NCBI RefSeq assembly: GCF_041146395.1
Contig: NC_091002.1
Location: 5,078,501 to 5,142,500, forward strand
Reading direction: 5' to 3'
From: Eulemur rufifrons
Taxonomy: Eukaryota; Chordata; Mammalia; Primates; Lemuridae
Length of the DNA: 64,000 nt
The notes beneath the pieces were generated by a model. The model ran no database searches. It was given only the letters and a program-made list of their open reading frames with translations, and was not told the origin of the DNA. Below, piece after piece: positions 10,817 through 58,513 of this stretch. Both the position numbers and the translations under genes were made by a program. Numbering within the stretch: position 1 is the stretch's first letter; every line of letters starts with the position of its first letter.

Positions 10817-10979
10817 GCGGGGGGCCCGGGTACCGGGCGAGGGGCGGGGCGGGCATGGGACAGAGGGTGGAAGGGGGGGCCGCTGGGGGGAGGGCGAGGG
10901 CAGTGGGGGGAGGGCGAGGGCGGGGGGCCCGGGTACCGGGCGAGGGGCGGGGCGGGCATGGGACAGAGGGTGGAAGGGG
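10817..10979. repeat. Tandem duplication in the CPLX1 3'UTR
   Basis: A block of about 59 bp starting GCGGGGGGCCCGGGTACC at 10817 is repeated identically at 10920, an offset of 103 bp. Between them lies a smaller 19-bp duplication of TGGGGGGAGGGCGAGGGC (about 10883-10920). The plus strand, which is the template, is G-rich. Confidence 0.9.
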
Positions 10980-11447
10980 AGGGCGAGGGCGGGGGGCCGG
11001 GCTCCCGCTGCGCGCCGCAGCCCCCCTCCCGCGCCCCCTATGGCTGTGCTCCTAAGTTGGGCCCACTGGAGCGCCCGACGCGGGGCGGCTCTGGGCGCGG
11101 GCGCTGCCGGGCGCGCGGGCGGTGAACGGCCAGAGCAGGAAGGGGCGTTCCGGGCGTGGGCGCCCCAAGCCCCGAGGGCAGAGGAGCACTGGGCCGATCC
11201 CGGGCCGCGGCGGCTTCAAGGGTCCCAGCGTCGGGCGCCCTGGGCCCGGTGGGGGTGATGGCGGTGTGGGAGGGGTAGGCGGAGGTTCCCGAGGCGTGGG
11301 GGGCGCGGGAAGGACAGACCTAGGGCTATGGCTTATATTTGCGTGGGGGCTGCACTGGGCTCCCGACATCCCTTCGGGGTCTCCGCGGAGGGTCTTATGG
11401 GGCGGGCGGGGGCGGGGGCTCCGGGGTCCCGCGGCTGCGGTGCCGCG

Positions 11448-49465
<38,018 letters not shown>

Positions 49466-49540
49466 GACGATGGCTTGGACTCCTCAGCGACTTCTCCAAG
49501 GGTCAGAATTCACATTCAAGTGTAGCCAGGGGTCCTCTTC
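49466..49540 (-). other. CPLX1: CPLX1 exon 2, inferred 5'UTR part
   Basis: The region lies between the start codon and the best upstream acceptor, CTCTCCCTCCCAG, ending at 49541. It contains no upstream ATG in frame with the CDS. The boundary is inferred from splice-site quality only; weaker AG sites closer to the ATG exist at about 49482 and 49493. Confidence 0.6.
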
Positions 49541-50951
49541 CTGGGAGGGAGAGCAAAGTGGTCACTGGTCACCCCGACCAGGCCTGGGCTTCTTCCCACC
49601 TCGGCCCAACCTTCCCCTGAGCCAAGGTCTGGGCCAGAGGACCATCATTTGTCCCCTGCCCCAACATCTTACAGGCTGGACCCCTCCACTGGGAGAAGGT
49701 GCCTAGGAAATTCCCTAGATGGGGAGGGGGTTGTCCCCATACCCAGACCAGAATGTGCAGGCTCCAGGGCCCCAGCCAAACCTGCAAAGTGGTCTCCCTT
49801 GACCCCTGGGAGGTCTGCAAGGGGAGTAGGGGAGTGCGCACCCTGTGGGGGGCACAGCTCAGAGGAGTCTGGCGCCAGCCCGCGTGAAGCGGGGGCGGGG
49901 CCCATGGGGCGTTTGAAGGTGACTGCTCCTACTTTGCAGCCCAGGATCTGGCCTGCGGCCTCCATGGTAGTTCTGAGGCCAACGCCATGGAGAAGGCTCA
50001 GGGTGGGTGGGTCTCTGAGTGGGTGCCCTCCGGGGAAGACTCCTGTGGCTTCTGACCAAGGAGTACTGGGGACTAGCCTCTACCCTTGAGGAGATTTCGG
50101 TGGCTCCAGCCCACAGGAGAAGAGATTGGGGTGGAGGCAAGAAACTCCAGGGGGCTCAGCCTGCAGGGAACAAATTAGGGGCAGACCACCGTCCACCTGC
50201 CTCTGCTCGGGGTGGGCGCTCCAGGTCCCGAGCCCTCCTCCCAGGCAGGTGGGCCTCCTGTGTGTTGGGGGGACTTTCTGTAAAATCACAGCAGCTGCAG
50301 CGGCCCCCTTGGTGGGGTCTCTCCTGTCAGGGAAACCTGGGTCCCCGGAGATCCGCTGTTGTACAGCTTTTCCCTCCGCAGAGGAAGGAGACCCGCGCGG
50401 GGAGGGGTGGTGGGGCGGGGAGGGCCCCTCAGAGCGCTGCTGCACAGGGGAGCATTTGCCGCAAAGCAGATTCTCTTCCAAACTTCTCCCCAGGCTCCTA
50501 GGGCGGGAGGGAAGGAGGGCCCGGCAGGGCCCAGCGCAGAGAGGCTCCGGGTGCTGCGGGAGCTCCCGCAAGGACCGAGACACCCCCGCTCTGGCCGGCT
50601 GGGGCTCCTGCGGCCGCCGCATCCCTTGGCTTTGCGGGCGAGTGGCCGGCTCTGCCGAGCGGCCCTCAGCGGGAGCGCGCCGGGAGAAAGAAAAAGGAAG
50701 ACGGAGGACGAGGGAGGAGACCGGGAGACTCGGGGAGAAGGAGCGAGAAAGAGCAGGTGCGGCCGGGGACCGCGGGGGCCGCTTCAGCACCGCGCCGGCG
50801 GACAGCGCCCGCCCGGACCCGGCGCGCGGAGCCGGGAAGGAGAGCGAGCGGGGAGGGGGCCGGGCAGAGGGGCCGGGGTAGACGGGGCCCGGGGCCGGAG
50901 CCGGGGAAGGGGCGGACCGGGGAGCGGGCCGCGCGCGGGGGCAACGGTTAC
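49541..50951 (-). other. CPLX1: CPLX1 intron 1, inferred
   Basis: Runs from donor GTAACC at 50951 to the acceptor before 49540. Contains the expanded RE1 site and the edge of the CpG island. The extent depends on the inferred exon 1. Confidence 0.5.
50783..50809 (+). promoter_or_regulatory. RE1/NRSE-like REST site with expanded half-site spacing
   Basis: Left half TTCAGCACC at 50783-50791 and right half GGACAGCGCC at 50800-50809 both match the RE1 consensus fully. The gap is 8 bp instead of the canonical 2 bp. Half-sites whose centres are moved apart by about 5-8 bp are a known non-canonical class bound by REST. The site lies about 145 bp inside intron 1 of a neuron-specific gene, which fits silencing outside neurons. 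Binding itself is inferred. Confidence 0.7.
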
Positions 50952-51080
50952 CTTCCCAGGGCCGGGCGCGAGGTCAGCGGCGGGGCGCGCTCGGGCCGGC
51001 AGGGTCCATGTGGCACAGCGCGAACTGCGGCGGCGGCTGAAGGGCACCGCGGGGAGGGCGCGTCACATGGAGGCGCTCCC
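50952..51080 (-). other. CPLX1: CPLX1 exon 1, inferred noncoding first exon (5' end approximate)
   Basis: A strong donor on the complement strand (CTGGGAAG|GTAACC) sits at 50952/50951 in the middle of a CpG island, 1.4 kb upstream of exon 2. This would make a 5'UTR exon joined to 49540. The transcription start is not visible; the upper boundary is only a placeholder. There is no TATA box. GC boxes (GGGGCGGGGCC near 51133) lie just upstream in the direction of transcription. Confidence 0.5.
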
Positions 51081-53284
51081 CGCCCCCCGCCCGCGCCGGG
51101 CATGACGAGGAGGGCGGGGGAGGGGCCGCCGAGGGGCGGGGCCGGAGCTGCGGGGCCGCGCGCGTCTCGCCTTAGAGCGCTGCGCCCGGGCGCGACTCCC
51201 GGGACCGCGGGGCGCCGGCTTTTCAAGCCAGCGCGCGACCCCGGCCCGCCCTTCAGCTCGAAATCCCAGACACTGCCCCCCACCACCATCGGAGCCCCCG
51301 GTGTAGACCTGCCCTCCCCCGACACAGGGTCCTCACTGCCACCCCCTCCCGCGGTGCAAGGAGCCTCGTGGGCGCTGGGCCCCCGCACGTGCGAACCCGC
51401 GAGTCGGAACAGTCCTTCCCTGCCCGGCGGAGGGGGGAAGGGGCGGGAGGTCGCCGCGCCCCCCAATTCCGCTGGGCCCCGGCGTGTTTGGTAACTGCAC
51501 ACCCGGTCGCCTCCCGCACCCTCGACCCCCGCTGCCCCTCGCACCTCAGGGCGGGAGAAGGGCGTCCCCAGACCCCTGAATCCCCCCAACCAGCCCTTCG
51601 AGGGGTGAGACCGGCAGACCGGCAGACCGGCTCGGGGCTATTTTTCAATGCAATAAATTGTCGCCAAGAAAAGGAGAAACGCTGAGTTTCATTTTAGTGG
51701 GACAACGGCCCCTGGGGCGGTCGGGGCCTGGGAGGCTGCAGCTGGGGTGGGGACTGGGGAGGCGGCAGAACAGTTGGTGCCTCGAGTGCGCAGGGCGGGC
51801 GCCAGGCCGGGTCGCCGAAAGGTCACTGGGGGCCTGGGGCTCCGGGGGCCGTCGCCGCAGCCCCGCCCCGCGCGGCCGCCCCCTCCCCTGGCCTCCAGGA
51901 TTTCCTCTGCGGAAGCTGCGCTGCGGGAGGGTGGGGACGCTGCAAGGTCGGATCGCGGTCCGCCCTTCCCGCCCTGCGGTCGCTGCACCGCGTCGGGCTG
52001 CGGAGAGAGGCGGTGGCTCAGCAGGGGTCGGGGGCGTACCTAGGACTCCTAGAGCAGCTCGGGTTTAAAATGCTGCTTGGGCTGCCCACCCAGGAGCGGA
52101 CAATCCTGGCGGCCACTGCATTACCTGGCCACTGTCCCTCCCGGCTGAGTCATGGGCCTGCGCTGGGCCTGGGTGGATCCTGCCCCTCACCCAGCGGGGA
52201 AGACCACTCCTCCTCCTCAGCCTCAGCCTCCAGGTGCTCCCGGAGTTCAGCCGGAACTCAGGAGGCAGAATCCCCAGCGCCATGGGCCCAGCTGGGGGCA
52301 CCTCAGCCCGGTTCCCACTGCTCCAGTGACCTGGCTGGGGACCCTCAACAGGGAAGGAGGGAGACAGAGACGGGTAGAGAGGGGCTCCAGAGCCTCCACT
52401 GAAGCCAGGGGGTCCCCCATAGGCCTGGGGGTCAGAGGCAACCTCCCAGCAGGGGACCCATGTCCCAGGAGTGTGAGGTGTCTGCATAGCCTCCAAGGCC
52501 AACAGCTGGGGATCCTCTCAGCACTGCCCATCCCTCCTGCACAGGGTTCTGGGCCAGCTGGGCTCAGAAGGGTGGGCCCAGGTTCAAGAGGTGAGACTCA
52601 CCCCCTAGCTGTTGGCGTCAGCATCTCCCAACGCCCCTTCTTGCCAGCGCCCTGGCCCCAGGAACCTGAAAGGCACATTTCCCTCTCATCTGACACCCCA
52701 GGCCTCATGCAGGTCCAGGACCGGTGCTCTGTGGACTGGAATCACCTGTTTCCAGACATCCGAGGGTCCAGCAGCTGTCGCCTGAGCCCCAGCTCGGGTC
52801 TGCTCAGCCCGGGCCCTGCAGTGTCCTCAGAAGCCAGGCGTGGATGGAGAAGAGGATGGGCATAGGGCCCAGGAAAGGGGTCGCTTCTCACCACGGGGGC
52901 CTCTTCCCTCCACTGCGGCCACCAGATGGACCTGGTGGATGGCCCCACAGCTGACCTCCTCATAGTGACCCCACAGAGGATCCCAGAGGTAACCCCTGAG
53001 CCCAGAGCAGGCCCCACGGGCCTAGCAACATTCACAAGCCGGGAGAGGCCGCAGTGCCCTTAGGGCAGTCTGCCACACTAAACATCAGGGCCACGGCTGA
53101 GGTCTGGGCTTCAGCACCGGACTCCAGGACCATCCCACCCATTCCATAGCCCAAGCCCCTGTCCGAGCTCCACGCACTCCGGACTGGGGCCCATGAGTTA
53201 GGGTCAGGCTTGGGCACATAAGACAAAGACCCTCTGCCGGGCCACCAATCTGCCCCATCTCGCTCAGGGCCTGAGCATGTGCTC

Positions 53285-53515
53285 TCTGCCTCCCTGTGTC
53301 TCTCTCTGTCTCTGTCTCTCTCCTGTTTCTCTGTGCCTATCTTTGTCTCTCTGTCTCTGTCGCTCTCTTTCTCCATCTGTCTCTCTCTCTCTGTCTCTCT
53401 CCCTCTTTCTGCCGCTCTGTCTCTGTGTCTCCCTCTCTCTCTGTCTCTCTATCTTTGTCTCTCTGTGTCTTTCTCTATCTTTGTGTCCCTCTGTGTCACT
53501 CCCTCCCTGTCATTA
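53285..53515. repeat. Pyrimidine-rich (TCTCTG)n array
   Basis: About 230 bp of imperfect CTCTGTCTC repeats upstream of the CPLX1 promoter; open frames here are low-complexity artefacts. Confidence 0.92.
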
Positions 53516-54589
53516 CCCTCTTACAACCAGACATGCATGTGGGACCTTTGTCAGTTCTCACACATTCCCAGGCCCTGGGTGGGGGGCCCGGCCACAACTC
53601 AGACCCTCCGGGGGAAATAGACAAGGTCGAACAGCCCCAGGTCAGAGTGACCAGTGCCTGGGGGAGGGAAGGTGGACAGTTGCTAGAGCCTGAGAAGGAC
53701 TTGGTGGCAGTTTGCTGTGTATCAGCTGGCCTGGAACTGCCCGCCCAGCCGGGGAGAGGGTCACAGACCACGGCCACGAGCCATCCAGAGGTCTGCTGTG
53801 GCAGGGAGAGGTGCAGAGGCAAATGGCCTCTACCTGGCCAACAAGCACCGGCCACCTGGCCACGCCCAGGGGCAGGCACCCTCGGCCTGTGAGTGCCCAG
53901 AGGAGGCCCCAAGTCCTGGTGAATCATCTCCAATCCTCCAGGTGGCTGGCAGGAGGCAATAGCTTAGAGAGAAAAGCTATCGGTAGGTTGAAGATCAGGC
54001 CAAAGACCCAGGAAGTGTAAGTGTTTCATGGGACCTGGAAGCCTTGAATGTGCCCATCCAGGTTGATGCAGAGACTTGGAGGAGGTGGATGGGGGTCCCC
54101 CAAGGAGGGGATGGGCCGGGAGGCCAAGCAGGCACAGGGAGGGTGGCTGGGCTGGGCTCCAGTGGGGCTCCCACCGAGGGCAGCATGTGTGTTCCCCAGC
54201 CCTGGCTGTGGGCCCACCGCTGGCAGGTCTGGGGTGCAGCCCCCAGTTCAGTGTCCCTCTATGGGCTCCTCAGTCGCTCAACCCTCCAGAGAGTGGCCCC
54301 AGCAAGGCCAGGGACCCCAGGAGCACAAGGCAGAGGGCTGTGCGAGGGCCACGTGGTCTCCCCAGATGGCCCGGCTCAGCCCCCAGCCTCTCGAGAAGCC
54401 CCTCGGCTCCCTCCAGGGAGGCTGGGTCCCACCTGCCCACAGCATGTTCTGGTACCAGGGCACCCTGCTCCCTTTGGGCCAGGGAGGGGCCCCGGAAGCA
54501 CGTTTGTGATTTCTTGGAGTTGGCCTTCAGTCCTGGTGTGGGGCCTGGCACTGGCCTTGTCCCTGCACAGACCAAGCAGGAGGACAGGG

Positions 54590-54790
54590 ATCTGTCACAC
54601 GACTGAGCACATTGAGGCGCTTGCCCAGAAACTTCAAACGCAAACTTAGTAATTTAATGTGCTGAATAATCCAGTCCCCAGTGCTGGCACCATCCACGTC
54701 GCCGAGTTCCTGCCGGGTGTCATAGTATTTGAAAGGAAATAGCGCGTGACAAGCACAAGCAAAGCGAGACGAGAAATGGGGTTGCTTAGC
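54590..54790. promoter_or_regulatory. Non-repetitive AT-richer block upstream of CPLX1, candidate element
   Basis: Shows CAAACTTAGTAATTTAATG, GTGCTGAATAATCC and TTGCTTAGCAGAGCAGG in otherwise GC-rich DNA, about 3.6 kb upstream of the inferred start. No repeat family recognised. Role not known. Confidence 0.25.
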
Positions 54791-55657
54791 AGAGCAGGGG
54801 CGGGAACGCGGCCCTGCGTGGAGGAGATGTCTCCTCACCCACCAGGAATCGCCGGGCACCTCTGCGTGCCACAGGGCTCCTGCCCCAGGGCACTGGTGAG
54901 AAAAGTCCAGCATCTAGGTCCCAGCTGGCCGTAGGTCAGCGCCCGTGAGCGTGTCCATGGGGGCTTCCAGGAGCAGAGCCAGAGGTGCTGCTCCAGCCCC
55001 GGGTGGACCGCTGGTGCCTCAGACACTGTCCTGCGGCCCTGGGATCTACCGCGCACAGGTCACACGGTACCTGGGCAATATGCTTCTGAAGGCACCACCC
55101 GGCAGGAAGTGTGTGGCTGCTGGCCGGGGCCATACCCGCCTCACTGCAGACCCAGACCCAGACCTGGCGGGCTGGCCCGGGTGCTCTTAGCCCGGCCCTG
55201 GGGTCGCAGGCCTGGCATCTTCATACTAGCGTCTCTTCTCCACTGCTGCGCTGAGACAGGACCTGTCCCAAGGGACTGAGAGGGGTGTCCTGCTGAGCGA
55301 ATACCTTGGGGCATCTCCAAGCCGGTCTGCTGGTGTGTAGTCTCAGGCCCCAGTAGAGGGGCTCAGGGCCCCGGGGCGTGCACAGGGCCCTGCTCCTAGC
55401 TGAGCTCTCGCCTCAAGTTGGTCTCAGTCTCGCAATCAACAGGGCAGCTTTGGGCAACCCTGTGGGCGATGCAGCCCTGAGGGACCCTGCACCCTATCTT
55501 CCCGGAGGCTCAGGGCCGGGTGGCTCAGCCAGGTGGCTGTTGACCAGGGCTGGAGAGTACCTCCCAGGCTGAGCAGGGACCCAGTCCTGGGTCACCCACT
55601 TCCCAGGCCAGGGCCCTCCAGCTGCAGGGGGAGGGGCCCTGGGCTTCTGGCCATATA

Positions 55658-56075
55658 CTTAGTGTGGGGTGAGGGGTGAGGGGTAAGGGCTGTGGGGTAA
55701 AGGGCAAGGGGTGAAGGGTGAGGAGTGTGAGGTGTGGGTTAGGGATGAAGGATTGAGAGGTGAGGTATGGGGTGAGGGGCGAGGGATGAGAGGTGTTGGG
55801 TGTAGGTGAGGGGTGTGGGGTGTTGGGTGTGGGTGAGGGGTGAGCGGTGAGGTGGGGGTGTGGGGTGAGGTGGGAGTGAGGAGTGTGGGGTGTTGGTGAG
55901 GGGTGTGGGGTGTTGGGTGTGGGTGAGGGGTGAGGTGTGGGGTGTTGGGTGTGGGCGAGGGGTGAGAGGCAAGGGGTGAGGTGGGGTGTGGGGTGAGGGT
56001 GAGGGGTGAGGTGTGGGGTAAGGGGTGTGGGAGATGGGTGAGGGGTGGGGTGAGGGGTGAGGGGCATGGAGTGTG
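55658..56075. repeat. G-rich minisatellite-like array of GGGTGAGGGGTGTGG-type units
   Basis: About 420 bp of irregular units built from GGGTGA, GGGTGT and GGGGTGAGGGG, strongly G-rich on the plus strand. Minus-strand open frames read as Thr/Pro/His repeats and are not credible proteins. Confidence 0.9.
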
Positions 56076-58196
56076 GGAGTGGGGAGACCATGGGACACAG
56101 GGCTGAGGGCCCAGGGGGCACATCCGGCTGGGTGGTGAGCATGGTCTTTGCTGCTGGGATTTGCGGGGGGGGGGTGCCAAGCCAAGTGTCCCAGGCTGAG
56201 TGGAGACCCCTGAGCTACCAGCCATGGAGAGGAGGGAGTCCCCAGAGGACTCTGACCAGACACCTGCAGGCCTAGGGGCCCAGGCAGACCTTGAGTGCTG
56301 TGGGGGGCTTGTCCCCTCCTCGTGCTAGGCTGGGGTCTGGGCAGGGAGAGGGCAGAGCAGGAGAGCTGATGGAAGCCGTGCTCGACGAGCTGTGGCCTTC
56401 CCTCTTCCTCCCTCTCCTCTGGTGACACCAGAGTGGGCCTCGCCATGCGTGGGGTTGTGGGGAGTGTTCCACGCCCAGGCGGCAGGAGGAGAAACTATCC
56501 TGGCCCCTCCAGGTCACTTGGGTCCCCTCGGGAAGCCTGCTGTGCTCACTAGGGAGGGTGCCCCAGCTCAGCTGGGTCCTCCTTGGTGTCCTGGGCTGGT
56601 GACAGCGGCTAAATTAAGTCCCTGCGGGCTGTCCCTGGAGGGCCAAGCTGGGGGGTCCCAGGGCAGCGTGGGGCGGGTGAAGGATGGCAGTGAACAGTTG
56701 GTGCAGGCGCACTGCATGGGACAGAGGCCGCTGTGGCTGAGCAAACAGCGAGAGGCCGCCCCACTGAGCAGAGGGCGTCCGGCGTTCAGTGAGGACACCT
56801 TGGCATCTGGAAATCTGCCCAATGGGGGTACTTACACCCCAGGACTCGGCAAACACTACGGACCAGGGCTCGCTTTCTTCAACTTCTTTTCCGAGGGCTC
56901 CTGCCTGGGCTGGGGGGCCGCGGGGCCCGCATGCGAGTGCACAGCCCCCACCTGCACTCACGGGAGGGCAGGGGCCCCTGTCCCCTCTGCCTTTGGAGAA
57001 GCTGCAGTTGACATGGGCCCAGCAGCCTCTGTCCCTCCCGCCTTTGGGCAGGAGTGACCCAGCCCTGCCCATTCCCTATTCATTCATTCACCCATTCATT
57101 AATTCATCTGTTTGCACATGCAGTTTTGTGTCCAGGCACCGTGGGAAAGGCGGGCAAGGCCACACCCTCACAAAGCTCGTGGTGGAAGAAGGCAGCAAGG
57201 ACCCAGGAGGATGGCAATAGGTGCCCGCAGGGACTGAAGCCGAGTGAAGAGGGAGCAGCCAGGTGGTGGCCAAGCCAGGTCCTGGGAGATGTTTGCTCCG
57301 CAGTATGAATGACCGAATGTCACCCAGACAAGTCCCGGGAAACCTGCAGGAACCGCATTCCCAGCAGTGGGAGGATGGTCCAGGCGTGCGGGTGTGGTGG
57401 AGGTGTGCCTGCCCCAGATCTGCACACGGCGTGATGGGCTGCCCGTGAGCCCACACTGCGTCCGCCATGCTGCAGAAACTTCTGGAGGTGTGATTCCTAT
57501 TCCTGTGCTGACGGTGACGCTGGTGTGGCCCAGAGAGGTGAGACCTTAGCCCAACCTCACACGACTAGCCCTAAACCAAGGATGTCTGAGCACAGTGGGC
57601 CCCAGAAAGGAAAAGGCAATTATTGAATAAAGCTGACATAACCAGCTCGAGGAACAAAAGCTCCTTTCTCTAGCGTGTCCCGAGTTCCCAGCAGTGAGAC
57701 GTGCTGACCGGAACTTTGTGTTGCAACTTTCAGTTGTACTGATGCATTCCCCAGGCACCGGGGCCTCCTTGCAGCCACGAGATAACTACAGAGCCTCACG
57801 CCACCTGTTTGCTGGGAGAAGACAAGATAAGTGACATCCCACCACAGGTTTGCCCAAGGACCCACCAAGCAGCCTTGTCTCCACATCCCACCGCATACCA
57901 GGCTGAAAGAATGACCAGTATTAACCCATAGCTCAGTATACTACTGAAATGCCTGTGCTGGGAGGGACTTAGCCACCGTTCTTCGATCAGGGGATGTACG
58001 TGCTGGCATGATCTCTCACTGAGCTTGCGTGCCCTGCGCTCCTTCCCAAACATGCGATGGCGCTCACGCCCCTCATGCATTATTCATTTCACCTGCAGAA
58101 AAGCCCTGCCCTATTGGTCGGGGAGGCAGGTTTGAGGCAGTCCCCTCCTCCCACCTCCCAGTTGATGAGTCCTCCGCACAAACTCCTTTCTTCCTT

Positions 58197-58513
58197 TTTT
58201 TTTAGACAGAGTGTTGCTCTGTTGCCAAGGTTAGAATGCCGTGGCGTCAGCCTAGTTCACAGCAACCTCCAACTCCTGGGCTCAGGTGATCCTACTGCCT
58301 CAGCTTCCCAAGTAGCTGGGACTACAGGCATGTGCCACCATGCCTGGATAATTTTTTTCTATATATATTTTTTTACCTGTCCAGATAATTTCTTTCTATT
58401 TTTAGTAGACGGGGTCTCGCTGTTGCTCAGGCTGGTCTCGACCTCCTGACCTTGAGCGATCCTCCCACCTTGGCCTCCCAGAGTGCTACAGGTGTGAGCC
58501 ACTGCACCCAGCC
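58197..58513 (-). mobile_element. Full-length strepsirrhine Alu
   Basis: T-tail and AGACAGAGTGTTGCTCTGTT to GTGAGCCACTGCACCCAGC with the lemur-type linker. Perfect 14-bp duplications CTCCTTTCTTCCTT at 58183-58196 and 58514-58527. Confidence 0.95.

Larger units (their letters stand above)
9690..11447 (-). other. CPLX1: CPLX1 3'UTR, inferred extent
   Basis: From the stop codon to just past the AATAAA at 9712-9707, about 1.75 kb. From memory this is close to the size of the human CPLX1 3'UTR. The section 9.86-10.2 kb is AT-richer and looks like ordinary UTR. The section 10.6-11.4 kb is extremely GC-rich, C-rich in the mRNA, and holds a tandem duplication. A second AATAAA at 10573-10568 could give a shorter form of about 880 nt. 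Confidence 0.6.
50360..52050. promoter_or_regulatory. CpG island at the CPLX1 promoter
   Basis: Very GC-rich sequence with frequent CG dinucleotides surrounds the inferred exon 1. It has several GC boxes (GGGCGGGG type) and no TATA box, the usual architecture of neuronal CpG-island promoters. It contains the expanded RE1-like site at 50783-50809 and a TGACGCGC/CATGTG pair on the complement at about 51058-51068. Long open frames on both strands here come from the low stop-codon frequency of GC-rich DNA. Confidence 0.8.

Noticed and set aside
50126..51494. Long frames in the CPLX1 promoter island
   Set aside because: GC-driven open frames on both strands; none has a domain or supported splice structure.
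55525..56446. Minus-strand frames rich in Thr, Pro and His
   Set aside because: Translation of the G-rich GGGTGA array; low complexity only.
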